Of a DNA stretch of 64,000 bases, positions 1-12,646 are shown one piece after another. How positions within the stretch are numbered: the first letter of the stretch is position 1; each line of letters opens with the position of its first letter. A program made the position numbers and the translations under genes. Source of the stretch: Ustulina deusta (Eukaryota > Ascomycota > Sordariomycetes > Xylariales > Xylariaceae); the NCBI GenBank assembly GCA_023159155.1, contig JAJNNX010000037.1, positions 310,001-374,000 of the forward strand, written 5' to 3'. Below the pieces are notes generated by a model. That model had not been told where the DNA came from and searched no databases. It saw nothing but the letters and a program-made list of their open reading frames with translations.

Positions 1-1117
1 AAGCTGAGGTTTGTTGTATCGTTCAGTCCAATGATCGTGGTCGCTGCGATGCAAGCTTGCCATGTTGTATAGTCAGAAGGGGATTCCAGCTTTGCTATTA
101 CGGTCTAATAGCTACCCATTCGTATAATTCGCGCGAAATTTTGGCTGAAGTATCGGGGAGCCAGGCCGGAACGTGTTTTCTAGTTCTATTTTCCATGTTT
201 AGCTATGCGCTATTACGATGCTCCGAGGGTTAGAAAGAACTGCGGTACTCCCCTCCCAATACAAGTGTAAATTGCCCAAGCCTAGACAGCCTGCTCGACC
301 TGAGATAATCACGTCCAGCTCTTCTTGGCAACCCCGTTCCATGGAAACCGTGTGGTGCTTGAGTCACGTTTGTCTCCAGCTGTCGTAATGTTACCGCGCG
401 CTTTTAACGAAGGATTCGGAGCCTGGTAAGGTGTGTACGGACCTATAAAAGCGCTGAGATACCGGTACCTGTTTTATCTGCAGGCTGGAAAGGCCACTCT
501 ATCGGGCCAACAGTAAACCTAATTAGTGGCCTAGTGAGGCTCAGATACAATGGTATGAACGCCTCGAAGGGCGCACGTAGGCTAGTACGTACCTATTTGT
601 TATGATAAGTAATCGTGATTTTATCTATCTTTTTTTGACTACAATGCGACCATACGAAATGGGAGAATTTAGCAATTATTTTTAGAAGGAGTATCTAATC
701 ATCGGATTCTTCAAGATAAATGGTGCAGATTGAGGCTTACAAGGTATATAGCCAAGGACCCTGCATTCTGCAGGGGATGATGCACTGGTTTATGCAAGAT
801 AACAATTGTTGGTAAGAGGGTTCGCCCTCCAACACAATTTATCATGTTTTCAGGATTGCGGTGGCTGCCGGAAGGAAGACCGTCACATGTAATCCCCTCC
901 AGGTAGCTGACTCCTGCATCTAACCCCCCCGTTCAATAAGTTGCCTTCTATCGATATATAACGAGTAAGGTTTTCTGCAATGGATTTTCTTTTAGAGTTG
1001 CAGTGCCGCATGTTTCCTCCGCATTTCTCTCGAATGCTATATAAATTCCAAATTCCAATTTCTGTTTATTGAACGGTTACCTCTTATTACTTTGTTTGAT
1101 CCGAAATCACCTTCATT
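1..1117. other. Intergenic region upstream of the dynamin-like gene
   Basis: No convincing open frame, RNA gene or repeat is visible. The last 100 bases contain the TATA-like site listed separately and a pyrimidine-rich leader before the start codon at 1118. Confidence 0.5.
1038..1046 (+). promoter_or_regulatory. TATA-like element of the dynamin-like gene
   Basis: The sequence ctatataaa lies about 72 bases before the ATG at 1118. Its position and sequence fit a TATA box, but the call rests on the motif alone. Confidence 0.3.
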
Positions 1118-3836
1118 ATGTCTTCCACCACAGACGACGCATCTTCTCCATCGACACCTCCCTCGTCGCTGAGCGACACGGAGAATACGCCGAGTCCTGA
1201 AGATCCTACTGGCGATTCCATCCCAGAAAACCCGTTCGACAACGAGAGTAGCAGGATTCTATTTGACGCTGTAGACCAGTTGCAACATTGTGGCGCAAGT
1301 CGCCATGTCGCCACACCGCAGGTATGAGATTTATTACCTTTCATCCTATCAACCTTCTTCGTCTAATTTCTTGGCACGTAGCTAGTCATTGTCGGAGGCC
1401 AATCTACAGGAAAGTCGTCTCTGCTCCAGAGCTTGACTGATATCCCTTTCCCTGTGGGTACTGGGTGCTGTACTCGATTTGCCACTCGTATCGTATCAAA
1501 GCGAACGGCGCCCGGCACACCCAATCGGTTTAAGATTACTATCATAGAACCTGAAGTCAAAGTCGAAGGCTTTGTATACCCTCTGGACAATGATTACAAA
1601 GACTATGTGCACATGGGTGAAACCCTAAGTGCTGATGAGTTTGAGGTTGTGATGAACGAGGTGAGCATACTTCCTGTCTATATTATTTGCAAAACCCTCA
1701 CTAGTTCAATAGGTTTCAAGTAATTACATGGGAATTAAAAGTGGCAAAGGGCCTGACAAGAAGAATTTTGCTACCCAAGTTCTCCGCGTGGAACTCTCCG
1801 GGCCGGGCCGATCTTACTTCAGCATAGTCGACATACCGGGTCTCTTCGTCAACCCAGATACTGTGAATGAAGGCGAAATGCACGGTATCAAAAGTATGAT
1901 TGTTGAATATATGAAGAAACCGGAGAATTTTGTAATGTAAGTTTGTGTCTACCGAGTAAGTTTGAAACTTACATATCTTACCATCTCTTAGCTGCGTCGC
2001 GGATGCGGTGACAGACTTGGCAAATCAGGGCATTGTTCATTTGGCCTCTTTGAATGTCGCCAAGGAGCGTTGTGTGGGAGTCTTGACGAAATGCGACATG
2101 CTACGCGATGACGAAGCAGTAAGTCTGATAACGTTGTCAAGCGAGTCTTAAGCTAACAATTTTATTAAAGACTTCTAGAAAGGTCGTCGGCATTGCGACG
2201 GGTCGGGAAGAACACACTAATAAACCTATATGTGAGACGTGGTTCGTCGTGCGTAACCGCTCTAGCAAAGAAGACAGATCCTTTGATCTCGCCCAAGCCG
2301 AGACACAACTCTTTGAAAAGGCTCCGTGGAATGAAATTCATGTTAATCGAAGAGGAACTAGCATGTTGAGGAGGCATCTCTCTAACCTCCTATCTCATAA
2401 GATCCGTGGGAGCTTTCCTGACATCAGGGCCCGCATCCAGTATGTATTCCTGGATCTTACATTCTTTTCTGTCAAAGCTATTTCTCCTACATTTCTCACA
2501 AGGAAAAGCCAAATCAATGCCGTATGTAATAACACATGAATTCTAATAGGAAGCTCCTCGCCGATGCTCAAACGTCCCGTGCAACACTTGGAGATCCTCG
2601 ACCAACACATTCCGACCGACTCCAATACTTGCGTAACATTGTCGAAAGATACGAGGCTCTTGCAACCAACGCGCTTGAGAAACCCGGTCTGTTGGGAGAG
2701 GGATTGAGAGCACGTAACAAGGTCAAGGCTTCGAACGACGAGTTTGCTGAGTTAATGCACAATAGTGGTCATACCCACCAGTTTGAGGACCCTGATATAG
2801 ACCCGTTGGAGGAAGTACTCAAGATGAAGAATGAGTTTCCCGGTGGCCACAAACCCCACCTCCTCTCCCAGGCGAATATGTTCCCGACTCCGACTCCTTT
2901 CAGCTCCACGTCCACTCCTCAAAAGCCTCATTCAACCCCATCTCGTCAAACTTCCCCCAAGACTCCCGCCAGCAATGACGTTGGAAAAGCTTTGCGAGAT
3001 GAGATTAGAGAAAAGTTGCGGTCCTTTGAAGGCACGCAACTGCTCGGGCTAATCAATCCGGAGGTAATACCAGCCTTATATCAGAAGCAGACTGAGAACT
3101 GGCATAAGTATGCCGCGCAACACATAGAAACAGTTGCAAACCATGTGGCTGTTGCCGCGGCTGGAATATTGGAGCTCGTGTGTCCGCCTGATCCTATTGC
3201 TGGGAATCCGCAACTCCACGCTGGGCTCTTCGAAATAGTGAAAGGGTTCTGGGAGAAGTCCGCGAGGGTAGCGTTGGCTGAACTACACACATACTCTATT
3301 CGAGAACGCTCTCATCCGCCGCAGACTGAGGACTCGAGATACTACCAAAGACTTAAAGCCTGGCAGACGATCCGCCTTTTGCGTTCTCTGGCTGCCGTGC
3401 CTCCAGACTCCGACGCAACGGCAATCTATGACCACCTTCATTTTACTATCGAGGACAACATGGTCGATGCTGTCCATGATATACTCAAAGTCTACTACCA
3501 GGTGAGCAAGCCATCCATAGGCCGCTTTCTTCAAACTTTCGAGTTCAGCCTCTCTAACCTCACGGCAAAAAGATTTCTATCGAATCATTCATCCGGCATA
3601 TCACTCACAACATTATTGAAAACTTCGTTTCCGGAAATGGCCAAGTTAGAGGTCCGCTGAAGGGGCTCTCGAGAGATTGGGTATATTCGTTGGGAGAAGA
3701 CGAGGTGGAGCAACTTGCTCGCGAAGACGGTCTAACCACTTCCAAGCGAGCCGAGCTGGATAAACAGATTAGGGAGCTACAGACAGCAGATGCGATTGCA
3801 CAGAAGGCTACGGAGGCGACTAGCAATCTAAATTAA
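1118..3836 (+). CDS. Dynamin-like large GTPase
   Basis: Proposed exons are 1118-1321, 1382-1660, 1713-1936, 1992-2118, 2171-2439, 2550-3501 and 3573-3836, giving 772 residues with every phase consistent. The dynamin GTPase signature is visible: the P-loop GGQSTGKSS at residues 73-81, the G3 motif DIPG at about 201-204, and the G4 motif TKCD in exon 4. A Ser/Thr-rich tail of about 68 residues precedes the G domain. The C-terminal half is helical with a GED-like end (IESFIRHITHNIIENF). Dynamins hydrolyse GTP to remodel membranes. This divergent Mx-like group, without a PH domain, is common and often multicopy in filamentous ascomycetes. The cellular target cannot be told from sequence, and the gene is not obviously linked to its neighbours. 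Confidence 0.88.
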
Positions 3837-5097
3837 ATCTGATTGGATGTGTAGTGCCACGATGTACGGTAGATGGTAAATCAAGAAGGAAAACGGATTC
3901 AAGTGGTGTTTTCAGGGCAACACTGGGGCGTATGTAGTTTGAATTAAAGTCATGAAGCGACTCGCAGAGTTAACCGTGAGCCAACGCACACTATACCTAG
4001 ACCCATGTTGCAGACTTCTTGACAAGTTATAATCACAGCCACTCCTTACGGTTCTCCATTGCGTGCGTTGTTTATGATAGTAACAGGTTGAATTTTAGAG
4101 AAAGGACTTACGCCCGTCTCGTTCTTCCAGCGATCTGACGGGCAGATAATATACATCATTACTACAAGCCAGGCAAAATAGTGGCTATCTGGATTAAAGC
4201 TGTTATGCGCTCTGCCTCGATGACTTTCGATATTTCGGGCGTTGGATGAGACGTAAGCTTTCAATTTATGATTTTTGCGCTGGATGCAGTAGTAGCAGAG
4301 CCAGATTACCTAGGTAGTTGATTAGGCTGGCTACCAGCGGCTACGAGTTCAACGTCGTAACCATGCTCCTGGAACAACCCTGTCGTAATCCCGGCTCGAG
4401 TCCACAGAGTCCACAGACTTCGTACAGACCAAGAAACCGCATTCCAGTCTTTAACAGAGACGGGCCGGCCGAGTGACCGTGGCTCGGGCTTATGCAAGTC
4501 CGATTGACCTGATATATCAGCCAGTATATTGGACAGTTCATTCAAGTCTAGTGGTTAATTAACCTATAAATACACTAGAAATGTACTTGAACACCTGGAT
4601 TAACTATAAGCACGCTGGAAACTGTTAAATAAAGGTACTTGTTACTATAAATTCACGAGCTCTGCTCTCCTATAACCTTCTTTTGCAACAGCAGTTAAAA
4701 CATATCACTCTATTTTAAGAACTGCGCCAGGAATAAAGCGCAGACTCAAGTTCTGCTAGTCCTTCTATATAAAACCGCATGATAACAACCCTTCCCATAA
4801 TTTTACTAGTTCCACTAACTATTACAGTAGACCCAAAGACTGCTGACTATTCCTGTTGAGATCCCACAGGGTAACCAGAGTAGGTTTTTGCGTTAAAATT
4901 TATCCAGAAACGATCTTACCGATTCCATATCCTAGGCGGCGATCTTAATCATGACCGGGCAAGGTCGGAATGCCTATGCCAAGGGTTGCGATTAGGGTTA
5001 GCTGGACTAGGTTACTCTATCAATCGGAGATAGTAACCTGTGAATGCATCCCTGACTCGGGAAGAAATGCCAAGTTATGGGATGACCTCGCGGCTCA
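3837..5097. other. Intergenic region
   Basis: Nothing is supported here. The short frames on the minus strand between 4046 and 4545 lack recognisable motifs and intron structure. A single TTAGGG near 4990 is not a telomeric array. Confidence 0.5.
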
Positions 5098-7072
5098 TCA
5101 ATAACTTTTCGTACTGATTGTAACATCGAAACCTCGGGCCAGATTAGAAGAGTATCGGATTCTCAGGTGAAAGCCATCGAAGGTATAGTTAACTAGCGCC
5201 TTGCTGCTATGTATGCCGCGCATACTTTCAACCTCCTTATAGACCTCTTCAGCCGCTTCATGCAGGCAATCCGTCTGTGAATCTTCTTCGTTGGGGTGAG
5301 TTTTGTTGTTGTAGTGGATAATATAACTACCATAAGGCTGAAGGATAATAAAGAATATCGCGCCGGAAATAGTCATACAAGATACGATAAAGTTCTTGTA
5401 GCAGTCCAGTCGTAGAAGAAATTGACTGGGAACTATACACTTTCCAGTAAAAGTCATCTCTCTTCCAGTAAGGATAACCCTGCCACTATTTGGGCGCATC
5501 GCTCTCTTCTTACAACGTTGGTCATACAGGACAGGAAGCGGTTCCATCCAGATTAAGCAATCGTTCATGCCCGTAGTGTGAACTGTCAAAAGAGTCGAGC
5601 TTTTCCACAGCGTTTCGTCCGGAACATCGTAGTGATCCGGTCGTCCAATATAGATAGAGGTGTAAGGTAACTTGCGAACTGTGTCCGTCTCATCCATGTA
5701 TATGAAGCCGCCCCAATCACCCAATACACACAAGCGAGCAAAAACTCTACCACTACCGACCTCTCGTAGCGGAATGCATAACATCTGACCAGATGGGCCA
5801 TAGCCAAGGATTGCTAGGCAGAAAGTCCTACCACCAAAGGTGTGAGAGACTAACTGCACAGAGATGAACAAACCTCTACTAGTCATAGAAATGGGTGGAG
5901 ATAGCCTTTGGTCGCCTTTTGAGGAAGCCATGCTACTCTCCAGGTTCCATTGAGTATTTTGACACAGGTCACATCCAAAGGTCGAAGGAGAACTACTCAA
6001 AGCCTCGCATTGGATATCCTCCGGTATGGCATCACCTGATGTGACACCATTCCCCCATGCGAGAATGGAATAGTCTTCTTGCAACTTCAGAATTTCTTCC
6101 TGGAGTCTATGAAAAGCTTTTAAGCCTTCGCCATATATCAATGGCATATTAACGTTAAAAATCCCAAGGAGGCAATAGGCGCGGTCCTCTATTCTCGTGG
6201 TTGTTCGTCTGGCCGCCCAGGACCTATATAACTTTATCAGCAAGATTCAACTAAAATCAGCTCACAGCAATATAAACTCCAATAGCATCATTAACGGAAA
6301 GGATTGTTCTTACTGCTCGTTGGTCAGAAAGTTTTCAAATCAAAGCGTGTAAAGGGGCGAAAATCTAGAAATTGCATACCATGCGCTCCGCTACACCATA
6401 TGCTGACAGTCCTACTGATGAGACGTTCTCACAGAGGATTTCTCGTCTGATCCCAGTGGCGGCGGTGATCGGAACTTGTAACCTCTCTCTTGTGCCAAGG
6501 GGATCCCAGCTCTTTGTGTAGAATTCGACAGAGCGGGGCGCGATCAGCTCTTGAAGTGTCCAGCCCCGAGAAAACCATCGACTATACTGAAGGCCTTCGC
6601 ATCCGCTGGCTTCTTGGCGTCCATTATTGAGACAAAGTCCTGTGGGCGCGCTTGATGGGATGTCGCTCAAGTAAGCGTAACACACCACGGCGTCCTTGTA
6701 CCATCGGTACATCGAGTTTATCGCTTCTGAAAGCTCGACGCTGTTTGTTTTGTCGATGCTAAGAGGCCCAACACCGGTTTAGTAAGGATCATGCAAGCCC
6801 ATAGCTTCCGGAAAGATTTTTACTTAGACGGGCACGTACCAGCAAGTATCAATCCATGCGTAGTCAATACCCCTCGCTCTAGCTAGCTTGCAGCAACCCC
6901 GAATTTTCGAAAACCCGCGCTTTCTCTTCGCCAATGTTAGAGAGCGTTGGATGTCTTGCAGTGTAATCTCTTCGGTTTCCCATGTGTGAGAAAGGATTAC
7001 ATATGGCGGAATGTTATGTCCCATAAATTCTTCAATTTTAAAGCGTTTTGAAGTAGTTCTAATGAGACGCAT
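5098..7072 (-). CDS. HET-domain (heterokaryon incompatibility) protein
   Basis: Three exons read on the minus strand: 7072-6840, 6758-6380 and 6231-5098, giving about 581 residues. The N-terminus reads MRLIRTTSK followed by YVILSHTW, YAWIDTCCIDK, SRGWTLQELIAP and IEDRAYCLLGIF, which are the ordered blocks of the Pfam HET domain in the HET-E/tol/vegetative-incompatibility class. The rest of the protein, from about residue 270, has no recognised domain. The second intron needs the acceptor ending at 6232 (gataaag); the closer ag at 6222-6223 would shift the frame. HET proteins act in non-self recognition and can trigger cell death on hyphal fusion, but many copies have no known partner. The frame is intact, and a decayed ankyrin-type gene lies 0.7 kb away, transcribed divergently. 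Confidence 0.85.
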
Positions 7073-7778
7073 ATTTGGGTGGCTAAAAGTGTGTGATATG
7101 ACTAGATGAGAGTAGGTTGTAGAAAAAAAAGAAAAAAAAGGAGTGAATAAAAGATGCATGCGGCTGCTGGATTTTCATACTTCCAAGTACCTAGGTATAG
7201 AGTACTGTAAATAGGACTTATTCACACCTTCTCTTAAATAAATAACCTCGTTGTAATAATAAATCGGCCGATAAAGTACGTTATAGGAGGCATGCTCTAA
7301 AAGCAACCTCTTTACCGCAATAAGAATTCCTCTATGCTTGAATGGATATGTATTTGTTTTTATATAATAAGTTAACTAACTACCTAGGTAATAAAGTTAA
7401 TATTAGTGGCCTCCAAAATTTCGCTCCGTAATACTTAAACTTTAAGTACCATAATATAGGTATTTTATCTTTGCTTATACCTGTTAACAGCGGTTGCTGT
7501 ATATTTTCATCCTTTGGATTAATGGTATGGATCTTTACTGGTCACGTTTTCATATCATATTTCACTTAACTGAAGAAACAATGTCGACAAATGTCTATTC
7601 TCTCGTGTTAAAGAGATCTTAGGTGGAGTGTATTGACAATACTATCGGAAACCCGCCAGAGGAAGAAAGACTTCGAGTGAATGCAGGCTGAATCGCCTGC
7701 TAGTGAACATAGGCTAGCCATCCGTCAATTAACTCTATTGTCTTTGACACTCATAGCATATGGAGATAGATAGAGTTT
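7073..7778. other. AT-rich intergenic region between HET gene and ankyrin-type remnant
   Basis: The region is strongly AT-rich with many TA dinucleotides and several copies of the short word cctaggta. No coding potential is seen. The composition could reflect old RIP or transposon decay, which was not measured. Confidence 0.4.
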
Positions 7779-8745
7779 GTGAGTGCGTTCACTTACGCAG
7801 TGGATGTTCAACAGCAATGGAAATCCCAGTTGGTTCTTGGGTTTCAACCACCTACTTGGTCATGGCTTCAGTCGGTGCGCTTTCAAATTGAACTTGCTGC
7901 CCCTCGTAATAGTGCTAGGGGGTTTCGTATTGTATCTGGCCATCTCTACTTACAAAATAGAGCCCCAGTGGACTCTGCTTTTATGAGAGCCTGCGAACGA
8001 GGAGACATTCCTTTGATGACACAATATCCAATCGATCAACCATGGGCGTTACAGGACAGAGCCATCACAACAGGGGAGGCGCTTTTGCTGATGGGTTTTG
8101 CCTTTTCTACAGACTCCAAAGTACATTGCTCACAACAGATTGGGTTAACGATACACATTAAAAGCCTGCGATTAAAGGCGAAAGCCTTCAAGATGTCCAA
8201 TGGCTTTTGGAACAGGGTGCAAACCTCAATGGTCGGGACGATGATCAAGTGTAAGTTAAGCGTTGTTCCTTATATAATTGGCGTCTAAATTGACGTAGTT
8301 TCCATTTGTAGTCTTCCGGGTTTCGCTACTCTTGGAATGCAACCCCGATGATCACGACATTTCGTACAGCTTCCCTCTTTGTGGGATCCCGAATCTGAGT
8401 GCTTTCAGCTCTTTGCCTCCCACTGCGCGTCGGTTCACGAAGTAGCGCGTAGGAAGACACTAGGAATGTTCAATTTAGTATCTCAATGCCGGGCACATCT
8501 TCCCTACGACTACACGCTAGATTATAATTATCAACCTCTTGCGCTCTGAGAATTATGTAGACTTTGAACCCTTTGACAAAGCAGGATGGTCTACTCTTGT
8601 CAGCGTTTTCAGAAGCACTTCTCATGGACTCAAGGCCATTCAAATTCTGGTAGATATATGGGGCATAATAACTAAGGAAAAGGAAAATTCGGTATGGAAT
8701 GTTGGAGCGCTAGGCCTGAAAGAAACACAACGACTCGCTGTATAG
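7779..8745 (+). pseudogene. Decayed ankyrin-repeat-type gene
   Basis: Frame 1 (7779-8288) contains SAFMRACERGDIPLM, an ankyrin-entry pattern seen in fungal ankyrin proteins. The next recognisable piece, VQWLLEQGANLNGRDDDQV (about 8194-8251), is in a different frame, so the gene is broken or carries an unrecognised splice. After a plausible intron (8251-8311) an open stretch resumes with FRVSLLLECNPDDHD. A further piece, GWSTLVSVFRSTSHGLKAIQILVD, lies at 8590-8661. The order resembles ankyrin tails of fungal NLR-like proteins, yet no single frame joins them. I read this as a pseudogene. A multi-exon functional gene with unusual splicing is the alternative. Confidence 0.45.
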
Positions 8746-11269
8746 CTTCAGGTAAAAGATCGATTCGCCGGTTTTATTGTATTTCCCAAAAATAGGGGGT
8801 AACTAATAAAAGTCAGTTACGCGACATTTCAGTAGACCATCAAATCTCAAAGAAAGCCTACTCAACCTATGATACATATGATTCTAACCTTGGAGTTTAG
8901 CCAAACTAAATCGAGTTTTCCTATAGACCTACAGACATGCCGACTCGAGTGAGCCGGTTACCCAATACATTTCTCATCTTTCTTCTTGATAGGCTAATAA
9001 TTCCAGGGCTGTCAATCTTTTAATTCTACTGCCAACGTGTATCATTCGAAATATGTCTTAGCTCAGGCTTGCTAAACCGGAACCTGCTAGGTGAAAAGGT
9101 TTTCCTAGAGACACCATCAATTCCAAACCCAGCTTACGCTGTCTCCTAAGTCTCAAGAGATATATGTCATAACATGTAGGCCTAGACATCCTGATGTTTA
9201 AAGGGGGATGGAAGGTGTCTACATTCTCATCAGCATTGCCATTAGGCGCCGTAGCTTATAAGCCATGATTTGGTAGGCTCGAATATGAGACCGTAAATAC
9301 ATCCACGTTTTCAAAGTAACGACGGAGCCATGGCCCAGCACCTAAGATTTTTTTTATCCTGGAATTTCCTGTCGTTTTGGTGGAATAAGCATCACGATTA
9401 GACATGTTACAGGTGGGTAGTAAGTGGGAAGAGGGGTCTATCTTCTTACCAAGAAGCCCTCTAGGGGCGTTTGACTTGATACTAGCACTTAGGAAACGTG
9501 GCCCACGGTTGCCGAATAGATTTTGAGACTTAGAAACACAGAACTTAGCCGTTACATGCCAGGTTATATTTCGCTTCCGTGAACACGAATTGTGACAGAG
9601 TGGGGATAGATGGCTGATTAGCAGCTGGCACCAATTCACTTCATTCCACCTACCATTTTACGTAGACATACTAGGATCCCAGAACTTAGATCGTAATATA
9701 TCATCTGAATCTATATTTCTATAAGCTTAAATACAAGGGAAAAGCTAAAACGGCAGCTTTACCTATCAATGATGTTGTTTAGGGTTTATGGGGTAAGGGT
9801 CTCAGGTAAATGTCTTTACCCTGCACACATACATTGTATGGGCTCCAATTTCGGATCCTCAAATCTCTAATCCTGGAGCCTTCTACCTATACCTACTTTT
9901 CAACACTTGTATGTACGCAGTAATCTCAAGCCTAATCTCCGGATTGCAACGCTGGTGAAGTCATCCATACCCCGCAGTAACCGTGGAATTACCTCAGACC
10001 GATGATGCCGACAGTCACGCCATTCTGAGGTGTGAAAAGGGTATCTCCCCAGGTGGTTCTTGATGACTTTTCTTTCCTGGTTTTTTTTTTGGGCTTGTTT
10101 ACTCCAGTAGTCCATGAGAGCCTTAGCTAGATTAACTGCATGCAGTTCGTATGAACCGGCATTAGCATTCAGCTCGTGCAGAACTGCGTGTACCTGCACT
10201 AGTAGTGCACGAACTGGACAACAGGGCAACCGTGCTAGTAGTATATATGATCGGGGTCGATCCAAGCCTCGATCAAGCGCCCTATTATGGAACTCGCAGG
10301 CTTGAGGATCGCGCGATGATGCCGCACAGCCGTTAGGCATATGCAGGGCAGCACTGGGTCCTGTCTTGGCGAAGAGCGAGGGTCTCGCGACCGAAATTCG
10401 CCAGTTTCTCGTTTGGGAAAGGTCTCTGTTTTCAACATACAGTAGTGTTTTCGCCGCCAGGTGCATGCTTGTAGCAACGTCTCGCCAAGAGTGGTATTCG
10501 CGTTGTGACGAGACCGAGACTGTGACCAAGGTGGCTTAAAAGAGTTTCTGGCCAGAAGCGGCCACTGAGGAGAAGCGAAAGTCAGAGCGTCATATTTGTC
10601 ATGAGACCATCGTATCATGCCTTAGCAACCTACACGCCGTCTCGAGATTCACGGACCCTTTTCTATGATTTGAAGACCGTGACCATCCAACAAGCGTTAG
10701 ATATCTTTCTATTGACTGTAAGCCCAGAGCACGTTAGGCCTTCAAGTGAAAGAAAGGACGACGCGTGTCTGCAGTAAATCACAGAACGCCTGGGAAACCA
10801 TCAACCAAAGCGGCCACCTGCATGACGAGTAATAAACGAAATGAATGGATGAAATCTTGATTTCTCGTATGCCGTTCAGTTCAGAGAGCGAATGGTAGTG
10901 ACTCCTCTTCCCGTGGCATGTAAACTAGATTCCATACCAAGACCGGAAGATCGCGCAGCGCTTTCCACACCAGGACAAAAAATACACCACGATATATACA
11001 TCGTTACACGGAGCGCTCATGATACCAACATCCAACGTGACGTCCAGGTAATCTAAAACATCTCATCTAGGAAAATTGGGAACCCGGCATCTTGGGTCAA
11101 GGGCATGTTCAATAACAGTCGGAGCAGGGGGGCTAGGTGTCAGGCGGACACAGTGGTTTGAAGTGCACGGTACACACATGTGCTAGACGCGAGCTTATGC
11201 GATGGGATCAAGACTGACGGCAGACAACGTCCCGTCAATACCTAGATGACGATGTCCCGATGACGTAAA
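8746..11269. other. Long intergenic stretch without supported genes
   Basis: Open frames on the minus strand at 9256-9639 (127 codons) and 9900-10529 (209 codons, overlapped by 10235-10618 in another frame) carry no family motif and look like chance openings. The GC content rises between about 10,000 and 10,500, so a lost or very divergent gene there cannot be excluded. Confidence 0.35.
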
Positions 11270-11809
11270 CTAGGCGGTGGGCACACAGATAGTCTCCCCA
11301 ACCGACAAATTATCACAGTCAAGACCCTCGTTCTTTTCCAACAGGGCGTCGAGAGAGACGGATCTGGCCTCAGCAACCGCCCAGCACGTGTCGCCGGCCT
11401 TGATCTTGTACGGAGTCGCATCGTCATGACAATTCCTGACAACCTCGGTGCTGCCCTTGGAGCCGCTACTGATGAACCATACCACGACCAGGAGGAACAA
11501 GCCGACCAACAGGAACCAGTTCAACAACGGCATCATCTCCTGTCGCCATGACGCCTTGTGGGCGGGCTCGTCGGGCCCGGAATAAGTCAGCGGCTGCGTG
11601 GGACTGCTCTCGCCGTCTTCGCCGTACGATGGCAATGGAGCGGCGGTGACGCGTCGGAGCTGGCCGTAGCGATTCCCTGGCGCGCTCTCCCAGATGGAGC
11701 CGTCGGCATCGCGGAACGTGTAGGTCTCGGTGTCGGCGTCATAGCCGATGCGCTGCATGCCCTCGGGCAAGCGCTCCTCGTCGGTGTCATATTCGGACCA
11801 GCGACCCAT
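11270..11809 (-). CDS. Membrane-anchored protein with C-terminal LysM domain
   Basis: One uninterrupted exon codes for 179 residues. There is no N-terminal signal peptide. A single strong membrane span (about residues 93-112, LNWFLLVGLFLLVVVWFIS) separates an acidic N-terminal half from a C-terminal LysM domain (YKIKAGDTCWAVAEARSV to ETICVPTA). LysM modules bind GlcNAc polymers such as chitin. The predicted type II layout would put the LysM outside the membrane, either at the cell surface or in the lumen. This differs from secreted LysM effectors, which have signal peptides. The 5' leader holds a (GGGTT)4 run on the plus strand. Function beyond glycan binding is unknown. Confidence 0.8.
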   Translation of the reverse strand: MGRWSEYDTDEERLPEGMQRIGYDADTETYTFRDADGSIWESAPGNRYGQLRRVTAAPLPSYGEDGESSPTQPLTYSGPDEPAHKASWRQEMMPLLNWFLLVGLFLLVVVWFISSGSKGSTEVVRNCHDDATPYKIKAGDTCWAVAEARSVSLDALLEKNEGLDCDNLSVGETICVPTA

Positions 11810-12646
11810 CGTGGCTGTTGGAGGGTCGGGTTGGGTTGGGTTGGGTTGAGATGGCGAGGGTCTCAGTGGGGGGGAGGGGAGAGCTGGGCTGGTGTCGCGG
11901 TCAGAGTTCAGCGGGTTTTAGGAGGTTTAGGCAGTCTTGGGTGGCGGATTTAGGGGCTGGTACCTATACTACTAGGGAGCAGGTAGCTGAGGTCGCTTAG
12001 GCAGCTGAGGTAGTGTAGCTTCGGCAGCCTGGACGGGACTAAGTAGGTAGAACGTAGCGGCCAGCCACCAGCAACAGAGTTGCACTCGTCCGGACGACAA
12101 ATGACAGACTTTCGTGTGAGGTCTGTGTGTGTGAATGAATAATGGTTGAACTCTATTTACTGATGCATTGATGGATGATTGAATGAGCGAAAGAATCGGC
12201 CAGCAGAGATGTGGCAAGTGTGTGAGACTGCTTCGCCACACACGAAGACAAGGAAGCGCCTGGGTACCTAAGGCAGTAGGCAGTAGGCAGTAGGCAGTGA
12301 AACGGGCTGAGCGCTGATGTCATCAGTCATCGCAAGCCACCCCACCAGGTGTGGCTTGAGCAGGTTGTGTGCCGCGTATTCGAGGGTGCTGTGCCTACAA
12401 CCTACCTACACTAGTCTAGAGACCAGCCCCTAAACATAGGATCGGAATAGCCTGCCCGACATGCTGTCGCCTACCTGGTCGTATCATGATTTTGGTCTGC
12501 TTCTACGTTGAGTATTATCGTATGCATTATCGACGGCTAAATATATGGCAGGGGACACTCTATATATCCCTCTCTTGGTACTGAAGGCCCGGGTAGGGAA
12601 CCAAACCTCAACATGTTGTTGATTGAGCGCTAAGAAAGTGTTCTTA
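11810..12646. other. Intergenic region with short tandem repeats
   Basis: It contains (GGGTT)4 at 11828-11847 and a 7-bp repeat at 12271-12298. No gene is supported. Confidence 0.5.
12271..12298. repeat. Short tandem repeat, 4 x AGGCAGT
   Basis: Four perfect copies of the 7-bp unit aggcagt are directly readable in the intergenic region between the LysM and rhodopsin-fold genes. Confidence 0.9.

Noticed and set aside
4985..4997. Telomere-like TTAGGG
   Set aside because: A single copy inside intergenic DNA; no array.
6222..6379. Apparent frameshift in the HET gene at intron 2
   Set aside because: Using the acceptor at 6232-6233 restores the frame with only three extra residues, so no mutation is needed.
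9256..10618. Minus-strand frames of 127, 209 and 127 codons
   Set aside because: No family motif, no coherent splice pattern and overlapping frames; they look like chance openings.
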